Source of the DNA: Desulfoluna limicola
Lineage (GTDB): Bacteria > Desulfobacterota > Desulfobacteria > Desulfobacterales > Desulfolunaceae
NCBI RefSeq assembly: GCF_021654575.1
Contig: NZ_AP024488.1
Span: 3,371,501 to 3,435,500, forward strand
Direction of reading: 5' to 3'
Length of the DNA stretch: 64,000 bases
Shown piece after piece: positions 1 to 9,355 of the stretch; positions within the stretch are counted from its first letter, which is position 1, and each line of letters starts with the position of its first letter. The notes under the pieces are model-generated. The model was not told where the DNA came from, made no database searches, and saw only the letters and a list, made by a program, of their open reading frames with translations. Made by a program: the position numbers and the translations under genes.

Positions 1-155
1 AACAGGCCGTCGAAGCTTGTCAAGGTTGCATCCACAGGCCATTTAAGCATTTGAAACTGATCGCGGTAATTGAGGACCAGCCAGTCCACAAAGGCCTGAA
101 TCCAATCGTCCAAAGGAATGAGTCGGTCTTCGAATTGAAAAAAATCAAGGGACAT
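1..155 (-). CDS. proW: Glycine betaine/proline ABC transporter permease, N-terminus (partial)
   Basis: Only the first 51 codons are in the window; the gene runs off the left edge. The visible peptide begins MSLDFFQFEDRLIPLDDWIQ and has the amphipathic N-terminal region (LDDWIQAFVDWLV) that precedes the membrane segments of ProW/OpuAB permeases. The start is set by GGGAGG seven bases upstream of the ATG. It begins four bases after the proV stop on the same strand, so the two are one operon. The family forms the membrane channel of the ProU/OpuA osmoprotectant importer. The assignment rests mainly on the neighbour, because little of the protein is visible. Confidence 0.8.
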   Translation of the reverse strand, partial: MSLDFFQFEDRLIPLDDWIQAFVDWLVLNYRDQFQMLKWPVDATLTSFDGL

Positions 156-159
156 GTGG

Positions 160-1404
160 CTACCTCCCGTCGGTTGTATCAGAGGGTGAAATATCAGGGC
201 GCTGGAGCGACTTCAGAAACATGTTGCGGGAGACAACCCCCAGGTAACGATCCTCGTCGTCGGTCACCGGTACCGGCCAGGGATTGGCCGTGATCATCGG
301 CAGGATTTCCTGCATGGATTCATTGACGTTGACGGATTCAGCCCCTTCAAGAAAGGCGTCGGTGATATCCCGCTCACCCTTGGGAAGGTCTATCACCTCC
401 TTCAAGGAGTCCGTGGAGACAACGCCCACAAACCGCTTCCGGGCATCCAGCACATACCCGTAATCCCGGTCCTGATTGGAAAGCCGGGACATGGCAGCAC
501 GCGGGCCGTGGCCAGGATGACGGATCAGGGTGACCTGAGTGTTTCGCACAATATCGCCCGCCGTAAGGATCTGGGTGGGATCCACACCACGAAAAAAGGC
601 CCTTACGTACTCATTTTCCGGATTCTGGAGAATCTCTTCGGGGGTGCCGACCTGAATCACACGCCCCCCTTCCATGATGGCGATCCGGTCGCCGATGCGC
701 ATCGCCTCGTCAAGGTCATGGGAAATAAAGACAACGGTGCGCTTGTGCTCTTCCTGAAGCCGCAGAAGTTCGTCCTGCATCTCTGTACGGATCAACGGAT
801 CAAGGGCAGAGAAGGCCTCGTCCATCAAGAGCACATCCGGATTTACAGCCAGACTGCGGGCAAGCCCCACACGCTGCTGCATCCCCCCGGAAAGGTCCGC
901 CGGGAAGCTCTCTGCCCAGGCAGAAAGCCCCACCTGCTCCAACGCCTCCATGGACCGGCTGAGCCGATCTTCCTTTGCAACCCCCTCAAACTCCAAGCCC
1001 AAGGCCACGTTCTCCACCACCGTCAGGTGGGGCATCAGGGCAAAGCTCTGAAACACCATGCTCATCTTATTGCGACGAAGCCGGCGTAACGCTTCATCAT
1101 CCATGGTGGTGACATCCTCGCCATCCAGAAGCACCTTACCTGACGTCGGGTCCATAAGCCGATTGAGCATACGCACGAGGGTGGACTTTCCGGAGCCAGA
1201 AAGGCCCATCACGACGAAAATCTCCCCTTCCTTCACGGAAAAGCTCGCCCCTTGAACCCCGACCGTCATGCCGGTTTTTTCAAAGATGGCATCTTTGTTT
1301 TCACCCTTAGCCAGAAGAGCCAGTGCCTTCTTTGGCTGACTTCCAAAAATTTTATACAAATCCTGAACCACTATTTTATCAAGCGGTTCCGCATGATCAC
1401 TCAT
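160..1404 (-). CDS. proV: Glycine betaine/proline ABC transporter ATP-binding protein
   Basis: This 414-residue ATPase powers uptake of glycine betaine or proline betaine for osmoprotection. Walker A (GLSGSGKST) is at about 67-75, the ABC signature (LSGGMQQR) at 171-178 and Walker B (VLLMDEA) at 191-197. The C-terminal 120 residues form a tandem CBS pair, which in OpuA-type ATPases senses ionic strength. Upstream in-frame starts exist (to 1560), but the ATG at 1404 has AGGAGG at a good distance and gives the usual ProV length and N-terminus (QDLYKIFG). It is followed at once by proW. No substrate-binding gene is visible; it may lie beyond proW. Confidence 0.95.
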   Translation of the reverse strand: MSDHAEPLDKIVVQDLYKIFGSQPKKALALLAKGENKDAIFEKTGMTVGVQGASFSVKEGEIFVVMGLSGSGKSTLVRMLNRLMDPTSGKVLLDGEDVTTMDDEALRRLRRNKMSMVFQSFALMPHLTVVENVALGLEFEGVAKEDRLSRSMEALEQVGLSAWAESFPADLSGGMQQRVGLARSLAVNPDVLLMDEAFSALDPLIRTEMQDELLRLQEEHKRTVVFISHDLDEAMRIGDRIAIMEGGRVIQVGTPEEILQNPENEYVRAFFRGVDPTQILTAGDIVRNTQVTLIRHPGHGPRAAMSRLSNQDRDYGYVLDARKRFVGVVSTDSLKEVIDLPKGERDITDAFLEGAESVNVNESMQEILPMITANPWPVPVTDDEDRYLGVVSRNMFLKSLQRPDISPSDTTDGR

Positions 1405-2016
1405 AAAAAAAATTCCTCCTTCGTCCGAACTGACTCCGTTGAAAAAGATGCACAGAGAGCGTGCCCGGCACTGAAGCCGATGCGGCACACATGTATCATG
1501 CACTTCCAGGAAGCCGGCGCCCTTGAGACACCATACAACGCAATCGCTGAAATCATCCACGGCATGCTCTGTTCGCTATGGCGTGCTCAATTATATGCGA
1601 GCCCGAATGATAAATTCAGCGGGCAAACTCAATCGACTCATCGAACAACCGACGGAAGCAAAGGGGAAGGGGCAGGGGCGAGATCGCACCTGCAGGAGAA
1701 CCAAACACTGGGGAGTGACACCTGAAGCCCCGAAAGTGCCAAGACACCTCGGACAGAGCCTTTCCTGATGATAAAAGCGGCAAACGATGAAATCGAAAAC
1801 TGTGCACCCACAAGGTGCTATCTAAATAAAGTTACCAAAAAATTACTTTCAGTTCAATGCTTTTCTCTAAGAAGGCACCAACATAAAGGCAAGAAATAAA
1901 GAGAATATTCAAAAAAACCAACCCCTTTATTACATCGTCTTCAAAACATAAACAAGGTTCCCAAAGCCCGCATCCAAGGGGCTTCGGAATAAATCCACCG
2001 CGCCATCGAAACGATT
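1405..2016. other. Intergenic region upstream of proV and the ribose operon; no gene recognised
   Basis: About 600 bases separate the divergent proV and rbsD genes. Short open frames occur on both strands but have no ribosome-binding site or recognisable product. The part at 1640-1780 is GC-rich, with a CCTGCAGG palindrome and several possible stems, and could be a structured leader, but I could not match it to a known riboswitch. The part at 1800-1960 is AT-rich and probably holds promoters. Confidence 0.5.
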
Positions 2017-2032
2017 GCGCAAACGTTTCGGC
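2017..2032. promoter_or_regulatory. LacI-type operator upstream of the ribose operon
   Basis: The sequence GCGCAAACGTTTCGGC is a near-palindrome centred on AACGTT, 12 of 16 positions symmetric, matching the LacI/RbsR class of operators (E. coli RbsR core CGAAACGTTTCG). A further half site CGAAACG lies at 2007-2013. The site is about 335 bases upstream of rbsD, and the last gene of the operon encodes a LacI-family repressor. Autoregulated control of the rbs operon by that protein is inferred. Confidence 0.55.
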
Positions 2033-2067
2033 ATCTGATATATTGCAAAAATAGCATTGGAAATTTT

Positions 2068-2327
2068 GTAACTGTTCAGCCATGCCTCTGGCGGGTTGCT
2101 TTTTGAGAAAGGCCCCGCAACAGCTTTCCGGTTGCATGCTCTTGTGCCGCTTAGCACCAACGGGGCTAAGCGGCAAAAGGGGATGCGTGCTCGTTACGTC
2201 GAAGACAGCATGGCAAACCAACGCCTTCGAATAAAACGAAATCGACCTCAAAAACTGTTTGTCAAACGTTTCAAAAGATTGGCCCCCGTCAGGGCCGCCG
2301 GAGGCGACTTTAAACTGAACAGATACG
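2068..2327. repeat. Dispersed repeat family A, full copy with terminal inverted repeats
   Basis: The 260-bp unit begins GTAACTGTTCAGC and ends CTGAACAGATAC, an imperfect terminal inverted repeat. Just inside are the family feet GCCTCTGGCGG and GCCGCCGGAGGC. The right part contains the conserved stretch TTTGTCAAACGTTTCAAAAG followed by a GGCCC...GGGCC hairpin. It lies between the rbs operator and rbsD and resembles the copy at 12596-12860. Confidence 0.85.
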
Positions 2328-2365
2328 AATTTTTACTCAAAAAAATCAACACACCAGGAGCCCAC

Positions 2366-2785
2366 ATGAAAAAAGGCACCCTCATCAACTCTGAACTCAG
2401 CCATGCCGTGGCACGACTCGGCCACAATGACGGACTCTGCATCTGCGATGCTGGCCTTCCCATTCCCGACGAGACCCGACGCATCGATCTTGCCTTAAGC
2501 AAGGGCATCCCTTCCTTTCTCGATACGGTTAAAGCCGTTTTTTCAGAAATGACCCTGGAGTCCGTGGAAATGGCCGAAGAGTTCCCGGAAAACAGCCCGG
2601 AGATCCACGACGCCCTCATCGCCCTATTAAAAAAAGAGGAGGAAGCCCTCGGAAAAGAGATTCCCATTCTCTACCTTCGCCACGAGGCCTTTAAGTTGGC
2701 CACCAAACGCTGCCGGGCAACAGTGCGGACCGGTGAATTCACCCCCTACGCCAACGTGATCCTGAAGGCGGGGGTCAGGTTTTAG
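2366..2785 (+). CDS. rbsD: D-ribose pyranase
   Basis: RbsD interconverts beta-D-ribopyranose and the furanose form, making the sugar available to ribokinase. The 139-residue protein matches the family along its whole length: MKKGTLINSELSHAVARLGH at the start, CDAGLPIP near residue 28 and TGEFTPYANVILKAGVRF at the end. The conserved His of RLGHND is the proposed catalytic residue. The ATG at 2366, preceded by AGGAG, is chosen over longer in-frame starts because those lie inside the upstream repeat and the chosen length equals the E. coli protein. It is the first gene of the rbs operon. Confidence 0.97.
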   Translation: MKKGTLINSELSHAVARLGHNDGLCICDAGLPIPDETRRIDLALSKGIPSFLDTVKAVFSEMTLESVEMAEEFPENSPEIHDALIALLKKEEEALGKEIPILYLRHEAFKLATKRCRATVRTGEFTPYANVILKAGVRF

Positions 2786-2800
2786 GTGAAACCCAAAAGC

Positions 2801-3042
2801 ATGCCTCCGGCGGCAAGGGTGGCGAAAAACACCTTGAAAGTGGGTTGCGAATGCGCGATGGGTGGCACAACTCAAGCTACCTCTCGTCCGCATTCGCACA
2901 GACGTTGAGGGCATGCCATGAGCGTTACAATTCCATAAGCTGCCATAGCCCGTCAGCGACTGTGACGAGCCCGAGGAACGAGGGTTCGGAGCATTCGCAA
3001 ACCTGGGGTCAAGGGGATTATCCCCTTGCCGCCGGAGGCTGC
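2801..3042. repeat. Dispersed repeat family A copy between rbsD and rbsA
   Basis: The unit runs from ATGCCTCCGGCGG to CCGCCGGAGGCTGC, an inverted pair of feet. Each foot is followed inward by a hairpin: CAAGGGTGG...CACCTTG on the left and CAAGGGGATTATCCCCTTG on the right. Inside is the conserved loop CCGAGGAACGAGGG with flanking TTGCGAATGC and GCATTCGCAA. The copy fills almost the whole rbsD-rbsA gap. Confidence 0.85.
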
Positions 3043-3083
3043 TTTTTATCCTTTCCAATCGCTTAACTTCCGGAGCGTTTGCC

Positions 3084-4589
3084 ATGCCCCAACCCATCCT
3101 GCAACTTGAGGGTATTGAGAAGAGCTTTCCCGGCGTCAAGGCCCTGGACGGCGTGAACCTTTCCGTTACCCCGGGCCGGGTCATGGCCCTTGTGGGGGAA
3201 AACGGCGCCGGCAAATCCACCCTGATGAAGGTGCTCACCGGCATCTACACCCGGGACGCCGGACGCCTCGTCTATCAAGGCGAGGAGGTCAGCTTTCCCG
3301 GACCCCGGCACTCCCAGGAGGCAGGCATCGGCATCATCCATCAGGAACTCAACCTCCTGCCTGAGCTCACCATCGCGGAAAACATCTTCCTCGGCCGGGA
3401 AAAAACCTCTCGGTTCGGCCGCATCCTCTGGGGCGAGATGTACGCTGAGGCAGACCGCCTCCTTGCGAAACTCGGCGTCCGGCACAACTCGAAAACCCGG
3501 CTCGGCACCCTGGGGATCGGGGAGCAGCAAATGGTGGAGATCGCCAAGGCCCTCTCCTTCGAATCGAAAGTCATCATCATGGATGAGCCCACCGACGCCC
3601 TCACCGACACGGAAACCGAGGCCCTCTTTGCGGTGATCGATGAGCTCAAGGCCAGCGGGCACGGCATCGTCTACATTTCCCACCGGCTTAAGGAGATCTT
3701 TCAGATCTGTGATGAGGTCACGGTGCTGCGAGACGGCAAGTTCATCGGGGAGCGCCCCGTCTCAGAACTTGATGAAGAGACCCTTATCGAAATGATGGTG
3801 GGGCGAAGGCTTGACGAACAGTACCCGAGGGTCGACGTAGAGCCGACGACGACCAGCCTGAAGGTCAAAAACCTTCACGCCAGAGGGGTCCACGGCGCCA
3901 CCTTTTCGGTTCACCAGGGGGAGATCCTGGGGGTCGCAGGCCTCATGGGCTCCGGCCGCACCGAGCTGATGCGGGCCATCTTCGGGGCCGACCCCATGGA
4001 AAAAGGCGACGTCCGACTCTTTGGCGCCCCCCTTGACCTCAAAAGCCCCAAAGACGCCATCGACGCTGGCATTGCCTACATCAGCGAGGACCGCAAAGCC
4101 GACGGCTTGATTTTAGGGCTCTGCGTCAAGAAGAACATGACCCTTGCCGCCCTTTCGGCCTTCAGCACCCCCTCAGGTCGCCTCCGACACACCCCCGAAC
4201 GACAGGCCGTAGATGAGTTCATCGGCCACTTCAACATCAAAACCCCGAGCCGCAGTCAGACCATCGGCAACCTCTCCGGCGGCAACCAGCAGAAGGTCTC
4301 CATTGCCAAGGGCCTCATGACACGCCCCCGGGTGCTCATCCTCGACGAGCCCACCCGCGGCGTGGATGTGGGTGCAAAAAAAGAGATCTACCAGCTTATC
4401 AACACCTTCAAACAAGAGGGCATGAGCATCATCCTCGTCTCCTCCGAAATGCCGGAAGTCCTGGGCATGAGCGACCGCATCATCGTGATGCACGAAGGCC
4501 GCGTCACCGGTGAATTCATGGCTGAAGACGCCAACCAGGAAAAACTCATGGCCTGCGCCGTAGGCAAAACGGAAACTGAAGCCCTATGA
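3084..4589 (+). CDS. rbsA: Ribose ABC transporter ATP-binding protein
   Basis: This 501-residue protein has two fused ABC domains, as is standard for RbsA/MglA-type sugar importers. The first has Walker [10 protein letters not shown] (38-46), a degenerate signature LGIGEQQM and Walker B VIIMDEPT. The second has the usual degenerate P-loop GLMGSGRTE, signature LSGGNQQK and Walker B VLILDEPT. It hydrolyses ATP at the inner face of the membrane to drive import through RbsC. Its TGA stop overlaps the rbsC start in an ATGA junction, indicating translational coupling. Neighbouring rbsB and rbsD favour ribose as substrate. Confidence 0.96.
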   Translation: MPQPILQLEGIEKSFPGVKALDGVNLSVTPGRVMALVGENGAGKSTLMKVLTGIYTRDAGRLVYQGEEVSFPGPRHSQEAGIGIIHQELNLLPELTIAENIFLGREKTSRFGRILWGEMYAEADRLLAKLGVRHNSKTRLGTLGIGEQQMVEIAKALSFESKVIIMDEPTDALTDTETEALFAVIDELKASGHGIVYISHRLKEIFQICDEVTVLRDGKFIGERPVSELDEETLIEMMVGRRLDEQYPRVDVEPTTTSLKVKNLHARGVHGATFSVHQGEILGVAGLMGSGRTELMRAIFGADPMEKGDVRLFGAPLDLKSPKDAIDAGIAYISEDRKADGLILGLCVKKNMTLAALSAFSTPSGRLRHTPERQAVDEFIGHFNIKTPSRSQTIGNLSGGNQQKVSIAKGLMTRPRVLILDEPTRGVDVGAKKEIYQLINTFKQEGMSIILVSSEMPEVLGMSDRIIVMHEGRVTGEFMAEDANQEKLMACAVGKTETEAL

Positions 4590-5563
4590 CACCAAGCGAT
4601 AAAGTGATCCAGAGCGTACGCCGTGCCTCCTTAAAGGACCGGCTCATTGAGCAGAAATCCCTCATCGCCCTTCTGGTGATGATTGTGATCGTCTCTCTAT
4701 TGAACCCGCACTTCTTCACCCTGGCCAACATCCTCAACATCCTGCGCCAGACCGCGGTGAACGCCATCATCGCCGTGGGCATGACCCTGGTGATCCTCAC
4801 TGCAGGCATCGACCTCTCCGTGGGGTCCATCCTGGCCCTTGCCGGCGCCGTGGGGGCAAGCCTCATCGCCCGCGAGATCCCCCTGGCCATCTCCGTGCCC
4901 GCAGCCCTTGCCGTGGGCACCGCCTTGGGGGCCGCAAGCGGCATCATCATCGCCAAAGGCCGGGTCCAGGCCTTCATCGCCACCCTGGTGGCCATGACCA
5001 TGGTGCGGGGCCTCACCCTCGTCTACACCGACGGCCGCCCCATCTCCACCGGTTTCACTGACACAGCGGACGCCTTCGCCTTTATCGGCACCGGCTACCT
5101 CCTGGGCATCCCCTTTCCCGTCTGGCTCATGGCCCTCACCTTTGGTGCAGCCTGGTACCTGCTGAACCACACCCGCCTCGGCCGCTACATCTACGCCCTG
5201 GGCGGCAACGAAGAGGCCACGCGCCTCTCCGGGATCAACGTGGATCGGATCAAAATCACGGTCTACGCCATCTGCGGGTTCCTCTCAGCTGTGGCCGGCC
5301 TCATCATCACCTCGCGCCTCTCCTCTGCCCAGCCCACGGCGGGGGCAGGCTACGAGCTGGATGCCATCGCCGCCGTGGTCCTGGGCGGCACCAGCCTCAT
5401 GGGCGGCAAGGGAAGCATCATGGGCACCCTGGTCGGTGCCCTCATCATCGGTTTTCTCAACAACGCGCTCAACCTGCTCGATGTCTCCTCCTACTACCAG
5501 ATGATCGCCAAGGCCGTGGTGATCCTCCTGGCAGTGCTGGTGGATACGCGCAGCAAAACATAG
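4586..5563 (+). CDS. rbsC: Ribose ABC transporter permease
   Basis: A very hydrophobic 325-residue protein of the BPD_transp_2 family with about nine or ten membrane segments. The stretch [20 protein letters not shown] near residue 70 is the conserved family motif (GGIDLSVGS), and [11 protein letters not shown] near 270 is the second conserved loop that contacts the ATPase. It overlaps rbsA by four bases. It forms the channel for ribose delivered by RbsB. A family A repeat starts one base after its stop codon and separates it from rbsB. Confidence 0.96.
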   Translation: MTPSDKVIQSVRRASLKDRLIEQKSLIALLVMIVIVSLLNPHFFTLANILNILRQTAVNAIIAVGMTLVILTAGIDLSVGSILALAGAVGASLIAREIPLAISVPAALAVGTALGAASGIIIAKGRVQAFIATLVAMTMVRGLTLVYTDGRPISTGFTDTADAFAFIGTGYLLGIPFPVWLMALTFGAAWYLLNHTRLGRYIYALGGNEEATRLSGINVDRIKITVYAICGFLSAVAGLIITSRLSSAQPTAGAGYELDAIAAVVLGGTSLMGGKGSIMGTLVGALIIGFLNNALNLLDVSSYYQMIAKAVVILLAVLVDTRSKT

Positions 5564-5758
5564 GTGCCTCCGGCGGCCAGGGGATAATCCCCTGGACCCG
5601 GGATTGCGAATGCCCTCACCCCTCGTTCCTAGGCGTGAGGGCATTCGCAAAGGTTAACAACAATCGGCCATGACCTGTTTGTCAAACCTGTCTTTATAAA
5701 TCAGGCAAAAGCTTGGCCCCCGACAGGGCCGCCGGAGGCAAAGACAGGAATCGTTACA
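5564..5758. repeat. Dispersed repeat family A copy between rbsC and rbsB
   Basis: It starts GTGCCTCCGGCGG one base after the rbsC stop and ends near GAATCGTTACAG, a remnant of the terminal repeat. Hairpin 1 is CCAGGGGATAATCCCCTGG. Hairpin 2 has 16-bp perfect arms at 5604-5619 and 5635-5650 around a loop containing CCTCGTTCCT. The right part has TTTGTCAAACCTG and GGCCCCCGACAGGGCC before GCCGCCGGAGGC. Confidence 0.88.
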
Positions 5759-5819
5759 GCAAGCCTTCATAACCCACACGGCAAAAGCCATTATTTAAAC
5801 ATTATCAAGGAGTTCGAGG

Positions 5820-6698
5820 ATGAAAAAAACAGTTGGATTTATCATTACCCTCGTCATGATTCTCGGTATGTCCACCCAGGCCCTCGCCAAAGATACCCTG
5901 GCCCTGGTGGTCTCCACCCTGAACAACCCCTTTTTCGTCACCATGAAAGACGGCGCTGAGAAAAAAGCTGCCGAACTCGGGTATGAACTCATCGTCCTGG
6001 ATTCCCAGAACGACCCGAGCAAAGAGCTCGCCAACGTGGAAGACTTATCCGTCCGAGGCGTGAAAGCCATCTTGATCAACCCCACCGACTCCGATGCCGT
6101 CTCCAACGCCATTCGCATGATCAACCGGACAAAAATCCCCGTACTCACCCTGGATCGCGGCGCCACACGCGGGAAGGTGGCCAGCCACATCGCCTCCGAT
6201 AACGTGGCCGGCGGCAAAATGGCCGGAGACTACATCGCCGAAAACTTAGGGAAGGGCGCCACCGTGATCCAACTCGAGGGCCTCGCCGGCACTTCCGCCG
6301 CCCGCGACCGCGGTGAAGGATTCAACCAGGCCGTAAAGGCGAACAACTTCAAGGTCCTCGCCAGCCAACCCGCAGACTTCGATCGCACCAAGGGCCTTAA
6401 CGTCATGGAAAACCTCCTGGCCGCCCACGGTGATGTCAACGCCGTCTTCGCCCAGAACGACGAAATGGCCCTGGGTGCCGTCAGAGCCCTTGCCGCCGCC
6501 AATAAAAAAGCCTTCGTCGTCGGTTTCGACGGCACCGATGACGGCATTGCCGCCGTCAAACGCGGCGACATGGCCGGCACCATCGCCCAGCAACCCGCCC
6601 TCATCGGCGCCCTGGGCGTGGAGACCGCCGTGAAGGTCCTCAAGGGCGAAAAAGTGGATGCCTATATCCCCGTGCCCTTGAAGGTCGTGACAAAATAG
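5820..6698 (+). CDS. rbsB: Ribose ABC transporter periplasmic binding protein
   Basis: The 292-residue protein starts with a signal peptide ([23 protein letters not shown]), so the mature protein should be periplasmic. The rest is a type I sugar-binding protein (Peripla_BP_4): [19 protein letters not shown] at the first lobe, [26 protein letters not shown] and [15 protein letters not shown] follow the E. coli RbsB order. It captures ribose and presents it to RbsC. AAGGAG lies before the ATG. Repeats on both sides separate it from rbsC and rbsK, so the operon may be processed or read in segments. Confidence 0.95.
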   Translation: MKKTVGFIITLVMILGMSTQALAKDTLALVVSTLNNPFFVTMKDGAEKKAAELGYELIVLDSQNDPSKELANVEDLSVRGVKAILINPTDSDAVSNAIRMINRTKIPVLTLDRGATRGKVASHIASDNVAGGKMAGDYIAENLGKGATVIQLEGLAGTSAARDRGEGFNQAVKANNFKVLASQPADFDRTKGLNVMENLLAAHGDVNAVFAQNDEMALGAVRALAAANKKAFVVGFDGTDDGIAAVKRGDMAGTIAQQPALIGALGVETAVKVLKGEKVDAYIPVPLKVVTK

Positions 6699-6710
6699 AG
6701 TCGAAAAGCC

Positions 6711-6840
6711 TGCCTCCGGCGGGCAGGGGCTGAGCCCCTGCACCCCAGGTTTGCGAATGCTCCCGCCCCTCGTTCCTCGGGTCGATCACATTCGCTCACG
6801 GGCATAGCCCGTGACCGAAGCTGGAGGCTTCACTAACGTT
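6711..6840. repeat. Dispersed repeat family A copy after rbsB
   Basis: TGCCTCCGGCGG is followed by the hairpin GCAGGGGCTGAGCCCCTGC and then TTGCGAATGC, the conserved CCCTCGTTCCTCGGG loop, CACATTCGC, and a small CACGGGCATAGCCCGTG hairpin. The right foot is decayed (GCTGGAGGC). Confidence 0.85.
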
Positions 6841-7199
6841 ATTGAGAGCTTTGATCTGGATGGTTTCTTCCTTGGACCCATTGTGAATATTCCCGACAGA
6901 TTTCATTGGAATACCTCCACCGGGACGGGGGCATTCTTCCCAGCTCAGGACCAGAGTTTATATCTGTCTGGGAAAACGCCAGCCTGCCCACCGCACCTCC
7001 ACGTGGCTCGCATACAACAGCAAGCTGTTTGAACAGTGACATGTCAGCTGTTTTCTCACTCCCGGAGTGGGTGAATACCGTTCAGCTCCCCAGGCGCCAC
7101 AAATAAACGTCTGATCATCGACCCCGGTTGATACCGGCACCGACCAGATTGCATCACTGCCCCCAAAGCGTCACGGAACTCGTTGTTGAGCCTGTTCCA
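6841..7199. other. Intergenic stretch between rbsB and rbsK; nothing recognised
   Basis: About 360 bases between two repeat copies. Short open frames on both strands have no convincing ribosome-binding site, signal or family resemblance. The stretch may be a decayed insertion or an extended repeat interior. Confidence 0.4.
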
Positions 7200-7320
7200 C
7201 CCTCACCGCTGGAGGCAGGCGCAGCACGCGACCAACGCCATTGCGCGTTGCCCTGAGGAACGAAGGGCAACGCGCAATGACAATCAGCTTTCGAGGTGGC
7301 TCACCTCGCCGCCGGAGGCT
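7200..7320. repeat. Dispersed repeat family A copy before rbsK
   Basis: The central hairpin has 15-bp perfect arms (7240-7254 and 7264-7278) around the nine-base loop GAGGAACGA. The right hairpin is CGAGGTGGCTCACCTCG, and the foot CCGCCGGAGGC ends 28 bases before the rbsK start. The central stem sequence is unrelated to that of the 5604-5650 copy, while the loop is the complement of the same conserved loop. Confidence 0.88.
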
Positions 7321-7348
7321 GTTTTCAACCATACAAGGGAGATCTTTC

Positions 7349-8275
7349 ATGGCACGAAAGCCATTGGTTGTATTGGGCAGTGTCAATGCCGACCATATTT
7401 TGCAGGTGGACACCTTTCCCCGGCCCGGAGAGACGGTGACCGGCCGTGGGTATCGGGTGGTGCCCGGTGGAAAGGGAGCCAACCAGGCGGTGGCTGCTGC
7501 GCGGCTTGGGGCAAAGACCGCCTTTATCGCCTGCGTGGGTGACGATGATTTCGGCCGACGCATGCTGGAAGCCTTTGCTGCGGAGGGGATGGAGACCCTT
7601 GGAATCATGGCGGTTACCGGCATGCCCACGGGGGTTGCCATCATTTATGTATCGGCAAGCGGCGAGAACAGTATCGGCATCTCCGCCGAGGCCAACGCCT
7701 GCCTCACGCCGGAGAGGCTTCATCCCCACCTGGACCTCATCAGGGGTGGATCGGCGCTTCTCATGCAATTGGAAACCCCCATAGAGACGATAGAGATCGC
7801 AGCCGCAGTGGCAAAAAAGGCGGGGGTTCCCGTGGCCTTAAACCCGGCTCCGGCGCGACCATTGCCTGACAGCCTCCTGGCTGGCCTTGCGCTGATCACC
7901 CCCAACGAGACGGAAGCCGAGGTGCTCACCGGCACCCATGTGACAGGGGAAGAAAGCGCTGCTGAGGCCGCCGCCCTTCTCCACGCCAAGGGGGTGGAAA
8001 CGGTCCTTATCACCCTGGGTGCAAAAGGCGCGTATGTCAGCAGCAAAGGCAGGGGGGCCCTTGTTCCGGGTTACGCGGTGGACGCCGTAGACACCACCGC
8101 AGCCGGGGACACCTTCAATGGCGCCCTTATGGCAGCGCTCCAGGAAGAGAAGGACCTGCCCGAGGCCATTGCCTTTGCCCATGCTGCAGCGGCTCTGTCC
8201 GTCACGCGGCTCGGCGCCCAGACATCCATTCCCACACGCGCCGAAACAGACGAATTTTACCGAAAGCAGAGATAG
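7349..8275 (+). CDS. rbsK: Ribokinase
   Basis: This 308-residue PfkB-family kinase phosphorylates ribose to ribose 5-phosphate in the cytoplasm. It has the N-terminal LGSVNADHILQVDTFPRPGE, the glycine-rich GGKGANQAVAAARLG (PfkB signature 1) and DTTAAGDTFNGALMAAL (signature 2) with the catalytic Asp. Most of its 308 residues align with bacterial RbsK order. The ATG at 7349 follows GGGAG; earlier in-frame starts lie in the repeat. Only two bases separate its stop from the rbsR start. Confidence 0.96.
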   Translation: MARKPLVVLGSVNADHILQVDTFPRPGETVTGRGYRVVPGGKGANQAVAAARLGAKTAFIACVGDDDFGRRMLEAFAAEGMETLGIMAVTGMPTGVAIIYVSASGENSIGISAEANACLTPERLHPHLDLIRGGSALLMQLETPIETIEIAAAVAKKAGVPVALNPAPARPLPDSLLAGLALITPNETEAEVLTGTHVTGEESAAEAAALLHAKGVETVLITLGAKGAYVSSKGRGALVPGYAVDAVDTTAAGDTFNGALMAALQEEKDLPEAIAFAHAAAALSVTRLGAQTSIPTRAETDEFYRKQR

Positions 8276-8277
8276 AC

Positions 8278-9285
8278 ATGGCAACAATCAAGGATGTCGC
8301 AAAACGGGCAGGGGTCTCCACATCAACGGTTTCCCATGTCCTCAATGGAACCCGCTACGTCAGCAAAGAGATCACGGGAAAAGTCATGCAGGCCGTGGAA
8401 GCCCTCAATTACCGGCCTTCATCCATCGCTCGGAGCCTGAAAGTCAATAAAACAGGAACCATCGGCATGCTTGTCAACACCAGCACCAACCCCTTCTACG
8501 CAGAAGTGGTCCACGGGGTGGAAAAGCGCTGTTTTGAACGGGGGTACACCCTCTTTCTCTGCAACACCGAAGGGGACATCCATCGCATGGAGGCGCACCT
8601 TAGAGCCCTGGAAGAAAAGCGCGTGGATGGCCTCCTCCTCATGTGCAGCGAGACTGACAACGCGGTCTTCGATCTCTTTGCCACCTACCGACACACCCCC
8701 ATTGTGGTCACAGACTGGGGCCCTCCATCCGAAAACATGGACCGAATTCAGGACAACTCCCACCACGGCGGTGCCCTTGCAACAAACCACCTTATCGAAA
8801 ACGGTCACACCGCCATCGGCTGCGTCACCGGGCCCTTAAACAAGCAGATATCCCTGGAGCGCCTGGACGGCTTCACACAAGCCATGGATAGGGCCGGGCT
8901 TCCCGTCAACAAAGAGTGGATCATCGCAGGAGACTTCGGTTGCGAAGGCGGCGTTTTCGCCATGAACAAACTCCTCGCCCTCCCCACACGCCCCACGGCC
9001 CTTTTCGTCTGCAACGACATGATGGCCCTGGGCGTCATCAACGTAGCCTCCAGGGCCGGACTCTCCATACCAGGTGATCTCTCCATCGTGGGCTACGATG
9101 ACATCTTCATCTCCCGATACATGGCCCCGCCCCTGACAACCATCCACCAACCCAAAGCCAAGCTCGGCGCCATGGCCGTGGACACCCTCCTGGATCGCAT
9201 CTCCCGACAGCACGAAGGGGGTACCCTCATACGCATCGAACCCCACCTGGTGGAAAGAGACTCGGTGCGAAACTGCAAAGACTGA
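8278..9285 (+). CDS. rbsR: LacI-family transcriptional repressor of the ribose operon
   Basis: A 335-residue regulator with an N-terminal helix-turn-helix (MATIKDVAKRAGVSTSTVSH, residues 1-20) and the LacI hinge helix (RPSSIARSLK), followed by a periplasmic-binding-protein-like sugar sensor (GMLVNTSTNPFYAEVVHGVE onwards, DDIFISRYMAPPLTTIHQPK near the end). Its place two bases after rbsK, as in E. coli rbsDACBKR, and the operator at 2017-2032 point to ribose-responsive repression of this operon. The exact effector is inferred from position. Confidence 0.92.
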   Translation: MATIKDVAKRAGVSTSTVSHVLNGTRYVSKEITGKVMQAVEALNYRPSSIARSLKVNKTGTIGMLVNTSTNPFYAEVVHGVEKRCFERGYTLFLCNTEGDIHRMEAHLRALEEKRVDGLLLMCSETDNAVFDLFATYRHTPIVVTDWGPPSENMDRIQDNSHHGGALATNHLIENGHTAIGCVTGPLNKQISLERLDGFTQAMDRAGLPVNKEWIIAGDFGCEGGVFAMNKLLALPTRPTALFVCNDMMALGVINVASRAGLSIPGDLSIVGYDDIFISRYMAPPLTTIHQPKAKLGAMAVDTLLDRISRQHEGGTLIRIEPHLVERDSVRNCKD

Positions 9286-9301
9286 CAAAGAGTGACAAAG
9301 A

Positions 9302-9355
9302 GTGCCTCCGGCGACCCTGCCGGAGGCAAGCCTTTGAAACGTTTGACAAACAGGT
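9302..9355. repeat. Short family A repeat piece after rbsR
   Basis: GTGCCTCCGGCGACCCTGCCGGAGGC is a compact inverted pair of feet with almost no interior, followed by the reverse complement of the right-arm stretch (TTTGAAACGTTTGACAAACAG). It may act as a transcription-ending hairpin for the rbs operon, but there is no clear T-run. Confidence 0.8.

Noticed and set aside
508-1089. Plus-strand open frames within proV
   Set aside because: They run antisense to the well-supported proV gene and have no motifs.
1679-1770. Possible glycine riboswitch (CTGCAGGAGAACC ... GGACAGAG)
   Set aside because: The GGACAGAG ending resembles a glycine aptamer, but the core GCCGAAGGNGCAA and CTCTCAGGC elements are missing.
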